From Adiantum capillus-veneris (taxonomy: Eukaryota > Streptophyta > Polypodiopsida > Polypodiales > Pteridaceae), in the NCBI GenBank assembly GCA_014529385.2, contig CM043969.1, positions 74,754,676 through 74,818,675 of the forward strand: a DNA stretch of 64,000 nt, given 5' to 3'. A program made the position numbers and the translations under genes. This document shows positions 43,121 to 54,649 of the stretch, in pieces; position 1 is the stretch's first letter; each line of letters starts with the position of its first letter. The notes beneath the pieces are model-generated. The model ran no database searches. It had not been told where the DNA came from and saw only the letters and a list, made by a program, of their open reading frames with translations.

Positions 43121-45080
43121 TCACGACTTTGTAGAGGTCATCATATTGTCATGGGCAATGTTTTTGTGAATATGTATGTGACAATGAAGATGAGATTTTG
43201 TAGTGAGGTCTCTCAACTTTTGTAATTGCACCACATTTGACATACATATCGACCAACACATTGTAAAGCTCAACATGCGTCTCAAACTGCCCTTGACTAG
43301 TAATCTCATAATGAATTTTAACTCATTTGAAGGCCTAATGTAAGTTAAGAGACTTTCAAGGTGCAAGCATAGGGGATTGCATTTAAAGTAGCACTTTCCG
43401 TTCGCATTCGTTGAAATTAGAAAAGAGGCTTCTTGCAACGTCCATGTTGGAATCAACACGTTCTAAGAGATGGCATTTTGGACAAAAATAGTTGATTGCA
43501 TTTGGAGAAATACCTTTCCTCACATTAGGTAAAATAGCCTAGGGCTTGCTTTCCACAACCAAGTTGAGCCTTTTGCCTTCTATTTGGTTAAAAGGTTACA
43601 TAGCATATTTGCGATAGCTATCTTAGGCAACACGTTGCAAGAGATGACAATTTGAACAGAAAGGTTATCATGAACTTCATACATATCAAACAACAGATTG
43701 TGAAGCACAACATGTTTCTCCAACCAACAGATTGCAAAGCACAACATGCTTCTCGAATAGGCCCTGCCTAGTAATCTTATGGTGATTTTATCACCCATCT
43801 AAAGGTCTTGCATAGGTGCAACGGCTTCAATGCATTCTAAGAGAGGACATTTTGGACAAAAAGCTCATCAATAAATTTTTGTGATGTTTTAAGGGCATTA
43901 TATCTATCATATGTTTTGACCAAGTTTGGCATACATATCAACCAACCCAATGACAAAAAAAAATATGTTTCACAAACTTTTGACTAGCAATCTCATCATC
44001 ACAAACCCACTCACCCTTGTGAAGGTCTTCAATAAGTCCACATGCCTTCAAGCTACAATCATAGGTGATTGCGTCTGAAAAATTGTCTTTCCTCCATATT
44101 TGATTGAAATAATACATACCCTTCTTGCAACAACAATTTAGGCATTTTTTGGAATGAACATGTTCCAAGAGACAATCTGTTGGATTGAAGGCTTCCTCTT
44201 TGGGTCTAGTTAAAATAGGCTAGATCTTCCTTGTCACAATTACGATGGGCATGGCCTATGTCCACAAAAAAAACTAAAGAGTCACCTTCTCTTGCATCCG
44301 GTGACTCACATCTTAGAGTCTTCTTGCAATAGCCATGTCGCAGCTTGAGCATATTTTGCAATCAAGATGATGCTAGAGCTAACATTTTTGACAAAGAGCT
44401 CATCAAGAAATCTTTCTACTTTTGTAATGCCACCACATTTTGCATACATATGGACCAATTCAATTTTAATCTTAGAATGTTTCTAAAACAGTCTCCCAAC
44501 TAGCAATATCAATATGAATGTTGAAGGTCTTGCATTTCAGGTCATAGGTATATTGGCCAACCCATAGCAAAGACTTTAACATCCCAAAGCTTTCTTGAAC
44601 CAGCCATGTTTGGCATATCTTTCAAGAAACGCGTTCCAAAAGACAGCATGTTAGGCAAAAAGCCCATTAATGATTTTTTTTCAATTTCATAAGGGTACCA
44701 AATTTGGCATACATATTCACCAACCCATTTTCAAGCACAACATGTTTGAAGGTCTTCAATAAGGCAACAAATCTTCAAGTTGCAAGCATAGGTGATTGCA
44801 TTTAAAGAATGGCCTTTCCTTCATATTTGATGAAAACAACATAGAGCCCTTTTATGATAGAGATGTTAGCGAGATTTTGCAATCGATACGTTCCAAGAGG
44901 CAAATTTTGGAATGAAGGCCCTCCCTTTGCATCTGACTGACATAGGTCAGAGCTTCCTTGCAGCAACTATGATGGGCATGGCCTATGTCCATAGCACAAT
45001 ATAAGATTCCTAAGTTTGATTCCCGCTTAGCAGATCGAAATCCCTTTCCCTGTTTTTGACTTAACTTAATGAACAACATA
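43121..45080 (-). pseudogene. Pentatricopeptide-repeat (PPR) gene relic
   Basis: Reading the minus strand from about 45080, pieces of PPR repeats appear in shifting frames. They include EALTYVSQMQREGL, FWNAFLERYAKHGWFKKAL, LVHMYAKCGGITKVERFLD, DAITYDCSLKACGLIEDL, VDMYAKLG, EKHVVLCNLLVG and LYNVLVDMYVKCGAITKVE. These match the roughly 35-residue PPR consensus of plant organelle RNA-binding proteins (LVDMYAKCG, WNAMI, MQREGL, LKACG). PPR proteins bind organelle transcripts and direct editing or processing. Many stops and shifts, and no start codon or transit peptide, mean it is dead. The layout of repeats with GLLEKHVVL-type links is like the expanded PPR sets of ferns and lycophytes. Whether it is a processed copy or a decayed gene cannot be told. 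Confidence 0.75.
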
Positions 45081-45084
45081 AAAT

Positions 45085-45400
45085 TGGGTTGAACTTTTTG
45101 GCCAATAAATTAACCCTCTGAAATCCACCCTCCCACCGAACCGTTTGGTAAATTCACCCTTTCAAGATAGTATTATGATACTCGAAAACAGTATTTCAAA
45201 CATATCAAACCAAGAATACATTTCAACCATTTAAAATTAGCATGCATATCCTTGCAAGTGTGCATTTATTAGGTTGTCCCCGCCTTTTTAGAATGTTTTA
45301 ATTCCTTTTTTCTTTAATATTATTAAAGTTATCTAGTTATCTTTCAAGCAATCACATATACTTCTCTAGGCATATCCCTATCCTCATCCCAAGACTTGGG
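45085..45400. other. No gene recognised
   Basis: AT-rich spacer between the PPR relic and the 2.2-kb repeat. No motif seen. Confidence 0.4.
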
Positions 45401-45404
45401 TTGG

Positions 45405-46478
45405 GTATCCTATCTCCTCTACCACGTGTGGAGTTGGTGCAGTGCCTTTACACATGTTCAAATTATGATTTTTCTTTTCATTGTTTAGGAAATGCTTACA
45501 ATTAAACTACCTTAAATTATTTTTAAATAAATATTCTGAGAAGCAGAGCAAAGGTCTTACTAATGAGTACAATTGCGGGATAGCCCATTTAAGCTTCTAG
45601 CCTTTTCAAAGTTCCTTTTTACCAAACAATTAGAAGACTTTCTTAATTAATCACATCCTCCTCCCTTATTATGACCCCTCCATGGATCCATTTTTTTTCC
45701 TCCATTTCACGTCGGCATCAAGTCTACCCAAACTAAGCTGATTTCCAAACACATCCACGGGTCTCACCATCGGGTCGAGACTCACTCCCATTCAATCCCA
45801 TTTCTAGGGCAATGAATAAATCCAAGCTCAAAACATACACCAACAATTATTAGTCATATCCAAAAATTATCAACAATTATCCCCCATTGCATCCCATAGG
45901 TAAACACTTACGTCGGCCTCTTTCCAAACATGTAAAACAAACTTTACACTTAAATCTTTTATGTTATGTTAGCACTATCCACGTCAAATCTTCTTGATAA
46001 AATTTTGATTCTAGTATAAATTTAGATTAAATTCCTTGAGTTATAATCCCTTAGTTCCTATTTCATTTTTAATCTTTGCTCAAACAAAATCTTAAGAAAA
46101 CAATGAGTCTCTTGTGAGTTAAGGTTTTGTCTCGATGTAAGTTTCAAATTAACCCCATCTTGGACGATTCCCAATTGTTTTCTTTGCATCACTTGCTATC
46201 CATGGAAGCGATGGGAGTTTTATGTTAAAACAACATGGTCATGACATTCGTGAAGCTATCCCCTTACTCCCTTCCATATCGCAATTGCAAAACAAATTTG
46301 AAAGAATACAAACTTGAAAGAACAATGCATATCCTTTTAGGATAATCTTTTTTTGATGTGGTCCATGAATTGCAAACATAGAACTTTAGAGTGCACCAAA
46401 TTACCATTGTAAACTTTTTCTGAGTGATTATGCAAGAGTTGATGTTTGATTGTGTAAGAGTAGAACCTTTCAATAAAT
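45405..46478. repeat. 2.2-kb repeat E, copy 1, first part
   Basis: Matches 54660-55722 in direct orientation (AATAAATATTCTGAGAAGCA, TACAATTGCGGGATA, GACGATTCCCAATTGTTT, AACTTTAGAGTGCACCAAAT). Similarity stops at about 46478, where an insertion of about 5.1 kb begins. Confidence 0.85.
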
Positions 46479-46689
46479 GGGAGGATTCACCATGGAAAAC
46501 TTACCGCACCACGTAAGTGGAGTGGAGGGGAGGGGCATTTTTTACAAGTTACATAGGCGTATAAGTTAGGGGTAGGCTGCCAATAATTTATCTCCCAAGC
46601 TTAAAAATAAGGGGGGGGGGTATCATATTCGGGGGGGGGGGGAGGAGAGTGGAAAATGAGAGGGAATTTATGTTTTTCAAAATCATGGC
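46479..46689. other. Insert sequence left of the Copia element
   Basis: Not present in repeat copy 2. Contains two poly-G runs (46612-46620 and 46631-46641). Together with 51015-51560 it forms a separate older insertion of about 760 bp into which the Copia element went. Confidence 0.5.
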
Positions 46690-46694
46690 TTTCC

Positions 46695-46922
46695 TATTAC
46701 CATATACATGTGGTAGTGATGTGTGTGAACATACTAGGACCATCGGGGTATTTTTTTCCCTCTTTAGGAGGTTTAACCCCCCGTGCATTGTATATACGCC
46801 TATCACTCTAGGGCTATCCATCTTTCTATTGCACACTAAGTAATATACTCTCAATTGTGTGCCTTGATCTTCCTTCGTCTTCTCCAAGCTGTGTGCGTTT
46901 CTCTGCAACCGTAATTCTAACA
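46695..46922 (+). mobile_element. 5' LTR of the Copia element
   Basis: Starts TATTACCATA where the 3' LTR has TGTTACCATA, so the terminal TG is mutated. Ends AATTCTAACA. Confidence 0.9.
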
Positions 46923-46924
46923 AT

Positions 46925-46936
46925 TGGTATCAGAGC
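46925..46936 (+). promoter_or_regulatory. Primer binding site, tRNA-iMet (Copia)
   Basis: TGGTATCAGAGC, an exact match, two bases after the LTR. Confidence 0.93.
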
Positions 46937-47290
46937 AGGTTGCCTCCTCTCGGGCTCAGTCTCCAACAGCTCCAGCACTTCAACACACACCTGCTCATTT
47001 TCTCCGATTGCGAGCTTTGGCAAGCGTTCGTAGGTCGACAAAAATTTTGGGTCAGCTCATAGAGCTTAGTCTACTCAGATTTCTGATTCGGGCTCATTTC
47101 AGTCTCCGTTTCCACTAGAACCAGGATTGCACAGGCAATTCCATCATTTTGTGCAAAATTTTTGTTAGTGCCAAATAGTGTATAATAGGACCTATATAGT
47201 CTACTGTGGGTTGTGCTATATAGCACATGCTGGTCTCACTCATTTTCTCCTCATTTCGAGCAGTTTTCACATCAAGTGCAGACATTTTCC

Positions 47291-48175
47291 ATGGCTGACA
47301 ACAACACATATGTGCTCAAGATGTTTGCTGCTAAGGACAATTACCCTATGTGGGCTTACATGATGCAACATGTTCTTGTTTCAAAGGGCGTTTGGAATAT
47401 TGTGTAGGACATTGATGTACGCCCTAGTTCTGAGAATGTAGGTGATATTGAGGATGTTGTAGGTCTTGCTGCTATTAAAATTGTTTTGCCTACGGTAGAA
47501 CAAGCTCGTTGGGATGTAAAGGATGCACAGGCTCATGCATTGTTTGCGAAGTGCACCATTACTCCTCATATTTGTTCGACAAAATCTGCAAAACAGGCTT
47601 GAGATATTTTGGCTAGTCTTTATGCAAGTCGCAATGAGGCTAAAATTACTTTGCTGCCTAAAGAGCTCGAATCGAAGATTATGCATAAGGAAGATGATAT
47701 GGACACTTTCCTTGCTGGTGTCAAAAATATCAATGAGCAACTTATTTCTGCAAGTGAAGCCATTTCAGATAGTTTCCTTGTGCAGACTGTTCTTGATGCC
47801 TTACCAGATTCATGCCAGACTTTTGCTAGTACTTGGAGACTGATGACCTAAGGAAATCCTGAAGTTGTCAAGTTTGATGTATTATGCACATTGTTGTTGC
47901 AAGAGTCACTTTCCATAAAAAACAGGACTAGGCAGTGTGCAGTTAACATGCTTTTATTGCTTCTCAAAGAAAGGGTGGTAATAGCAGTGCAGCCACTTCT
48001 TATGGTTCTCCTGTAAGTGGAAAAACTTATGTTCCTAATGCTTCTGCTGGCAATAATTCATATGGAAATTCTGGTGATAACGGCAAAAAGGAGATGTGTT
48101 GCCATTATTGTAAAGCTAATGATCACTTGATCAAGCAGTGTCCTAAGTTGACGGCCAAAGAGGCTAAGAAGAAAG
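47291..48175 (+). pseudogene. Copia gag with zinc knuckle
   Basis: The ATG at 47291 gives MADNNTYVLKMFAAKDNYPM, with the usual Copia gag opening (YPMWAYMMQHVLVSKGVWNI), then a stop at 47406. The frame continues with ARWDVKDAQAHALFAKCTI and, from 47609, ASLYASRNEAKITLLPKEL and NINEQLISASEAISDSFLV, typical of UBN2-type gag. A second part (48094-48180) contains the CCHC knuckle CHYCKANDHLIKQCP. Gag forms the particle and binds RNA. At least three stops and one frameshift (between about 47850 and 48090) disrupt it. Confidence 0.88.
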
Positions 48176-48283
48176 AGAGTGGTTCCACTACAAATGCAGC
48201 CATTGTTGAGTCTTCTATGAAAGGAGATTGTGATGCTGATGTTGATGCAGAATGGGCTTTTAGTGTAGTGTGCACTTACAATC

Positions 48284-48724
48284 TTGTTTTTCATGATGCA
48301 TGCATGTCAGTTGCTGCAAATTCATATGTGGTATTTTGACAGTGGTGCTACAAAGCACATTACCACACATCGTGAATTGTTCACCTTTCTCGAGTCTCTC
48401 CCTCATGGGAATTCAGTCACTTGTACCAACAATGCCTCTTATCCGGTTCAGGGAGTTAGAAAGATTGTGCTTACTGCTGCAAATGGCAGTTCTTTAACAC
48501 TTGTTGATGCACTTTATGTACCTGGGATCAAGAAGAATCTTTTGTCTATAATTGCACTTGCTAGACTTGGACTCGTAGTCAAATTTGTGGATGATAGATG
48601 TAGAGTTCATGAGCTCAGTTTTGGTGATGAAATTGTTGTATCTGGCCTTTGTGCCATGGGCTGTATAATCTCACTTTGTATGACAAGTGTGGAAAAATTT
48701 TTGGAAATGCAGTTGCAAATTTAA
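48284..48724 (+). pseudogene. Copia aspartic protease
   Basis: A 146-codon open stretch with the catalytic motif WYFDSGATKHITTHRELF and following protease strands (NGSSLTLVDALYVPGIKKNL, LLSIIALARLGL), the standard Copia protease. It would cut the polyprotein. D-S-G is intact. The frame then shifts before the integrase zinc finger. Confidence 0.9.
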
Positions 48725-49262
48725 GGACTATTTCAGATGCAAAATTATGGCATGCATATTTTGGGCATCTGTGTTTGCAAAAATCTGATATGGTTACTTC
48801 TTTGCCGCCTCTTCAAGCACCCGTCAAACATGTTTGTGAAGGCTGTATTTTTGGTAAGATGCAGCGTTTGAAGTTTCCAAAGGATGGTTCAGTTAGGGCC
48901 ACATGCAGGTTGCAGCTTGTGCATAGTGATGTTTGTGGGCCCATGCAAACTCCATCCTTGGGCAATTACCTTTACTTCGTGACTTTCATTGATGATTACT
49001 CTAGGCATGCATGGGTATTTCCGCTTAAAAGTGAAGTCTGAAGTTTTTATATGCTTCAAATAATTTGTGGCTATGGCTGAAAATGTCTAAATGTACTATG
49101 GGCACCCTCCATTCCGATCGAAGGGGAGGGGGGGTACATGTCTCATGAATTTAATCTATTTCTGGATAGTCGTGGGATAAAACACCAACGTACAGTGCGT
49201 TATACGCCTCAGCAAAATGGTGTTGCTGAGAGGAAAAACAGGTCACTTATGGAAATGGCACG
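48649..49262 (+). pseudogene. Copia integrase (damaged, C-terminus deleted)
   Basis: Starts with the pre-integrase zinc finger (LWHAYFGHLCLQKSDMV, then CEGCIFGKM). The core follows: QLVHSDVCGPMQTPSLGNYL and YFVTFIDDYSRHAWVFPL give the first two catalytic Asp positions. After stops at 49040-49135, HEFNLFLDSRGIKHQRTVRY and TPQQNGVAERKNRSLMEMAR give the end of the core; the catalytic Glu region just before is scrambled by a G-run (49126-49134). The rest of integrase is missing: the frame passes straight into RT. Integrase would join cDNA to the genome. Confidence 0.9.
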
Positions 49263-49935
49263 ATGTATGGTAATGGCATATGGACTTTATGTGATTTGCC
49301 TCCTGACAAAAAGGCCATTGGTACAAAGTGGGTTTACAAGTTGAAACGCAAGCCAGATGGTGAGGTTGATTGCCATAAGGCTCGACTTGTTGCAAAAGGA
49401 TATGCACAGCAAAAAGCTATAGATTATGAAGAAACTTTTTCTCCCACTTGTTGTATGACTATTGTGCATTTTCTATGTGCATTGGCAGCTCATTTTGGTG
49501 GGATGTACATCAATCAGACATTGTTACTGCTTTCTTGAATGGTGACATATTTGAGGAAGTTTATGTAACGCAGCCTCGCGGTTTTGTCAAGAAAGGACAA
49601 GAGGACAAAGTGTGCAGATGTAAGAAGGCTTTGTATGGGTTGAAGCAATCTCCTCCTCCTTAGTATGAGAAAGCTGACACTCATTGGTCAAACAAAGCTT
49701 TTGTAATAGTCCAACAGAAAGCACATTGTATGTAAAGCATGAGGGTGATGTACTTTTCATTGTGGTTCTTTATGTAGATGATTTGCTTATCATTGGACCA
49801 AATGAGAGACATATTGCTGAATTTAAGGCTGATTTGAATGCTACTTTCAAGATGAAAGATTTGGGGTTGTTCATTCATTACTTGGGTATACAATATAAGC
49901 AGCGTGATGGTGGTATTGCCTTGTGTTAGAAAAGT
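49263..49935 (+). pseudogene. Copia reverse transcriptase
   Basis: The piece 49263-49538 begins with WTLCDLPPDKKAIGTKWVYK and continues KPDGEVDCHKARLVAKGYAQ, the usual N-terminus of Copia RT. A shift gives VYVTQPRGFVKKGQEDKV and CKKALYGLKQSP. The catalytic motif YVDDLLIIG is present at about 49770-49797, followed by MKDLGLFIHYLGIQ. RT copies element RNA into DNA. Frameshifts at about 49500 and 49660 and a stop at 49929 break it. The sequence before WTLCDLP, normally encoding the integrase end, is absent. Confidence 0.92.
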
Positions 49936-50039
49936 TACATAGAGACATTGCTATGTAAGTTTGGACTTGAGGATTGAAAACCTACTGCCACTCCCATGGA
50001 AACAGGTTTGAAATTCAGTCTTCATGATGCTAGTGATCA

Positions 50040-50650
50040 TGCTAATGTCACTCTTTAGCAAATTGTTGTTGAATGCCTCATTTATGTATGCAACACGAGG
50101 CTAGATATTCAGTTTGTAGTCTTGCAGGTCAACAGATTTATGCATAGCCAAGGGTCTAAGCATTGCAGGCTGTCAAGAGGATTTTCCGCTATCTTTGTGG
50201 CACTTTACATCTTGGCTTGTTTTATCCCAAGGGGGGATCGTTGCCACCAAACTTACATGCTTTTTCGGACTCAGATTGGGCTGGCTGTTTTGACACGTGA
50301 GTATCCACAAGTGGTTTTTATTTCATGCTTGGCAGTTCATGTATATCATGGTTGCGCAAGAAGAAACCTACTGTGGCCACTTCTAGTTGTGAGGTTGAGT
50401 ACATGGCAGTTGAGTGTGTATGGCTCAGATACCTTATGGCTGATTTGGGTGTTGGACAGGACACTGCCAACACTATCTACACCAACAGTCAGAGCGCATT
50501 GGCAGTTGCAAGGAACCCAATTTTTCATGCTCACACAAAGCACATTGAGGTGCATTACCACTATGTTAGGGAGAGGCTCTTAGCATGAGAGATCAACTTG
50601 GCTTATGTGCCAACAGAGGACAACCTTGCAGATCTTTTCACATAGGCATT
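50040..50650 (+). pseudogene. Copia RNase H
   Basis: The stretch 50325-50588 reads SWLRKKKPTVATSSCEVEYM, then VWLRYLMADLGV and IYTNSQSALAVARNPIFHAH, the C-terminal RNase H of Copia with its conserved SS-x-x-EYM and D/N-SQSA motifs. It continues past a stop with the typical tail (VPTEDNLADLFT). RNase H removes the RNA strand during cDNA synthesis. Upstream part (50040-50330) is frame-shifted. Confidence 0.88.
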
Positions 50651-50774
50651 GTCTCCTAAGAAGCTCAAAGCTTTTCGCAAAGCTTTGGGCTTACTCCCCT
50701 TTGTGGACTAATCATGTTCTCAGAGCATGGCTCTTCCCTTTACCCATGTGCCAGCTCTTATTCACCGCATCACT

Positions 50775-50786
50775 CCAGGGGGGATT
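50775..50786 (+). promoter_or_regulatory. Polypurine tract (Copia)
   Basis: CCAGGGGGGATT directly before the TGTTACC LTR start. Confidence 0.85.
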
Positions 50787-51009
50787 TGTTACCATACACA
50801 TGTGGTAGTGATGTGTGTGAACACATTATGACCATCGGGGAATTTTTCCCCTCTTTAGGTTTTTCCCCCGTGCATTGTATATCCGTCCATCAATCTAGGG
50901 CTATCCATCTTTCCATTGCACACTAAGTAATATACTCTCAGTTGTGTGTCTTGAGCTTCCTTTGTCTTCTCCAAGCTGTGTGTGTTTCTCTGCAACCCTA
51001 ATTGCAACA
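50787..51009 (+). mobile_element. 3' LTR of the Copia element
   Basis: TGTTACCATACACATGTGG to AATTGCAACA, followed by TTTCC, the copy of the target site. Confidence 0.92.
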
Positions 51010-51014
51010 TTTCC

Positions 51015-51560
51015 AAAAGAGTCTTCCCTCAATCTTAGGAGTCAATAGTTATAAATATACATGCAAAAACTAACACTGCTTTGTATCAATTTCTTGTTTT
51101 GTGAGTATAGTTCATTTGTTGAGAGATGAAAGCTATAAAGAGCTTGATAGATGCAAATTGACACAGAGAACCTAACACAACTTATAACCATGTTTTTTGA
51201 GTAATTTAGATGGGTCCAAATTGGACGAGTAGCTAGAGAGTTGGTTGAACGAGCACATAGTTTGAAAGTCAAACTAAGAGACATTGAGGGTACATCTAGT
51301 TATCAATAGAAGTGGTTTCTTGTACGTTGCCAATCACTATGCTACACGCTCTTTGACTAATTTTTCTCAGTTAGATCATGTGAAACCTACATTATATATG
51401 TATGATAGGGGTATGATAGTTTTTTGCATTGATTGTCCTATAAGCGTAGAAAGGGGGTCAGATTCTCTAATATGAGTCGTATATAGGGGTTTTATTAAAG
51501 TTGTTTGCTTGCAGGTGGCGTCCCATTTTGTTTATAGTGTGAATCCCCTGAGGATAGTAT
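51015..51560. other. Insert sequence right of the Copia element
   Basis: Absent from repeat copy 2. No motif recognised. It is the right half of the older insertion. Confidence 0.5.
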
Positions 51561-52724
51561 CAAACTAAATGCAAAGTTCTTAAGAGTCGATATGTACGTG
51601 TAGTGAGGAATGCTTGTACAAGGGAGTATGAATGCTTAATAAATTCTTTTTAAGATGGAATTTAGGCTTACATTGTCTACCATTAAGAGGATTACTCACA
51701 TAGCTATGAGAGGCTTAGAGATTCAAATTTTTCAATTGGCAAGAGGGAAGGGACGGAATGATCTTATAGGGAATCCTCTTTCTCAAATAACTCCCTTTGA
51801 TTATGCTAATTTAACCTTCAAAAACCTCAACTTTCTATTGAGAAAATTAAGTATTAACCTAATTTGCATTACTAAACAAAACACTGCACATATACAACCA
51901 AATAGAAGTTATGTCTTCCTCCTAAGAAAAAAGAATTGCTTATGAAATGTGAGAGTTTAAGCATGAATTTAAGTAAGCATGAAAGTTAATTGCTTTCAAG
52001 AATGAGCAATAGTAAGATAGCTTTTTCTTAGTGACTATATCACAAGGTATTCTCCTTGCTTTGGAAGAGTAACAATGAAGTGTGTTGGTGTATCCGGCTC
52101 TTTCTCGCTTCACTTCACTCAAAGACCACTAATTTGGCTATTGGAAGAATAAGAGGTTAAGAAAGATTCAAGATATGGAAAGCTTGAATGTTAGGAGAGA
52201 GAAGATAGAGAATATAATTATAAATTTGATTTTGGTTATGGACGTGGCTTCTCTTGGGGAGAGAGGTTCGTGTGAAGTGGATTAGCTTTGGATTTCACAA
52301 GCTCACTCTTAATTTTGCACTTTCAAAAATGAAAAGAGAAGTGTTGAATGAGTAGAGAAGGCCTCCTTTTCAGCTTAATTTGATAAGGGCCTTAACTTAT
52401 CTTGATAAGTTTGCAAATCTTGATAGCCTCTCTTCCTTTTCAAAGATTTTTTTTCAACAAGTGGCTTCTTCAACAAACTACTTTTTCAACAAGTTGCTTT
52501 TTCAACTTATCCTTATTCTTTCTCTATTTTCTTATGCAAATGTTTCTTGAGATAAAATTAATTTCCCATGCATTTGTTGTATCCATGTTCCCATGGTGTA
52601 AACCAAAAGCATCTCGTGAGTAACTAGGGTGCTTAACTATAGCCCAAATTTACTTGATTGTTTTTTAAAAGTCGATGGCTTAGATATGTCAATCAAGAAT
52701 AAGGGATAGGAGGAAGACCTTACA
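51561..52724. repeat. 2.2-kb repeat E, copy 1, second part
   Basis: Matches 55730-56884 in direct orientation (AAGATGGAATTTAGGCTTAC, GAAAATTAAGTATTAACCTA, TTTCCCATGCATT, GCTTGACTATAGCCCAAATT-like blocks). Both copies end in ..TTACA. Confidence 0.85.
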
Positions 52725-54649
52725 AAATTGCCAAAAATAAATAAATTAAAAAAATTGTTTAGCTCGAAACAAATAAGAAAGGTGGTAAATCTTCGCTACA
52801 CTTTCAACTTCTAGGTAACATTAATTTAGCCTTCGCTAGCTGACTTGTCTATATAAGGTGCAATATTTTTATTTCTAACAATATTCTTGCCTTTGTCTTT
52901 CACTTTTCTTTCCATCTCCTTATCAAAAGTTCTTAGGTTTTTCTCTTTGCTCATTACCTGACTTTATGGATCGGTGGCAAGAGCTAGTTTTATCTATGGC
53001 CATTCCTCATCTGCAACAAACAAGTGAATCTATAAGGAGAGATTTTGTAAAGCGTTATGGGTACCTACTTTTTTCTCACTTGGGGACTTTAATCGCACAC
53101 ACCAAATGGTGGACGTTTTGTGGCATAACAATGGTGACACTTTGGGATTAGAAGCACTTTTGCGACAATGTTTGCTTGGCAATGGTTATTGAAGCTATGG
53201 GTTTGGTTCCTTGATAATATTGCGTGATGAGGTCAATGTATCAGGGGTTTTTTTAACGAGTCTTTTTTCTTATACAATTCCTTCCTCATCAAGATATATC
53301 TTTATCCTCACTTTGATTTATCTCTTAGAGAGCCCTTTAACTTCTTACCCTATACTAGAGAGATCAGTGCAACAATTTCACAACAAATTCTTTCTATGGA
53401 TGAAAGACCTAATATGTGTCCCGCTTGTGATAGTTTCTTTTGTGATCATGTGATGAATGGGCTTTTTGGCTTGTAAAAAATCTATCTTGGTTGTATCTTT
53501 TAACAAGTCCATCGTATAATAAGATCTTGGTCCTTGTCTTAAATCCTTCTTCCTCGGCTTTTACTTGACAAGTATACTTAAATTCGTTCTTAGCTTCCTA
53601 TGTCTATTATTTTGGAAATATGTCTTGATATCTTTTAGATTATAAGATTGATGGTTCCTTCTTGGGTTTATTTAAGTTGATAAAATACTTGAATAGACCT
53701 TTCTTAAGTCTCTTGATCTATTGATTAACCTTAACTACTCTTAAAGGAGCTTTGTATATTCTGCCTTGTACTTGTATCTTGTTCTCTTTGATTGTATGCA
53801 AATGTTACATTCTCTTGATTGCAATAACTTGATCTTTGATCAACCACTCCATCCCTAAATTTTCTTATACATATTTTTTCATCTTGCATACACAAAATTG
53901 AATGAGAACTTGAATGACCTTTAAGTTGAAAGTAAGGTCTATGCCCTCCTTGTCTGTGAAAATAGTGGACCTACTAACCCAATGATGCTCTCAACTCCTT
54001 ACCCATGGGACTGAGCCTTCAGTTGCAGTCTCTTAGTGATGAAATTAGATTTGATCTTATCTTGAACAATCTTCTTTTTTCTTTAAAATCTTAATTTGCA
54101 ATATCGTAGTATTAACTCTAATTCAGTTTCAAAAAATTGTTACAAAAGCTCATTTGCTTGACTTCTTTCAAGGGAGCTTTTCTTACACTATCTTGCACTA
54201 AAACTTGTTCGACATTTGAGTTTTAAAGAGAAGTATTCCCTTTTGAAAGAAAGATGAGGTTCACAAAATATTATAGAATGGCCTTTCTTTTTTACTTCTT
54301 TAGAGTTTCTACTCCCATTTACTCTTGTACAATTTTGAGAACCTCTTCTTTTCAAAAATTCCCTGCCACTTTCTATTTCTATTTACCATTGCACAATTTT
54401 GAGAACTTCTTCTCCTTGTTCCATGCCATTTAGTTGTGAATACCTCACTCTCTTTCTACAAAGGCTCTATTAAAACCTCTATCTGGCCAAGGATAGAAAC
54501 TGCGCTCTGATAGCACTTGTGAGGGCCTTGACAGTGACCACTGGTTGTACCATCTCCAAATGGATACATCATGATCTCCGTCATCCCTTCCGCTTGAGAT
54601 CAACGCCAAGATAGGACCCCTCTTGTTCTTCGATACCAACTCAAGGGGG
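52725..54649. other. Region between the two E repeats; weak ORFs only
   Basis: If the E repeats are LTRs this is the internal region. A plus frame at 52966 reads MDRWQELVLSMAIPHLQQTS and another at 53211-53453 is hydrophobic. A minus frame ends beside the right repeat (54639-54445, ISSGRDDGDHDVSIWRW). I recognise no family. There is no RT, integrase or protease, so it would be a non-autonomous element. Confidence 0.4.
54625..54639 (-). promoter_or_regulatory. Possible degenerate primer binding site beside repeat E copy 2
   Basis: The minus strand reads TTGGTATCGAAGAAC, which resembles TTGGTATCAGAGC. It is ten bases from the repeat start TGATAACA, farther than usual, so the call is weak. Confidence 0.3.

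Larger units (their letters stand above)
46695..51009 (+). mobile_element. Ty1/Copia element with both LTRs and target duplication, decayed
   Basis: 4315 bp with short LTRs (228 and 223 bp, roughly nine in ten bases alike by eye) and a 5-bp target duplication TTTCC (46690-46694 and 51010-51014). The order gag, protease, integrase, RT, RNase H is that of Copia. PBS and PPT are in place. Stops, frameshifts and a deletion between integrase and RT make it defective. It is nested in repeat E copy 1. Confidence 0.95.
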
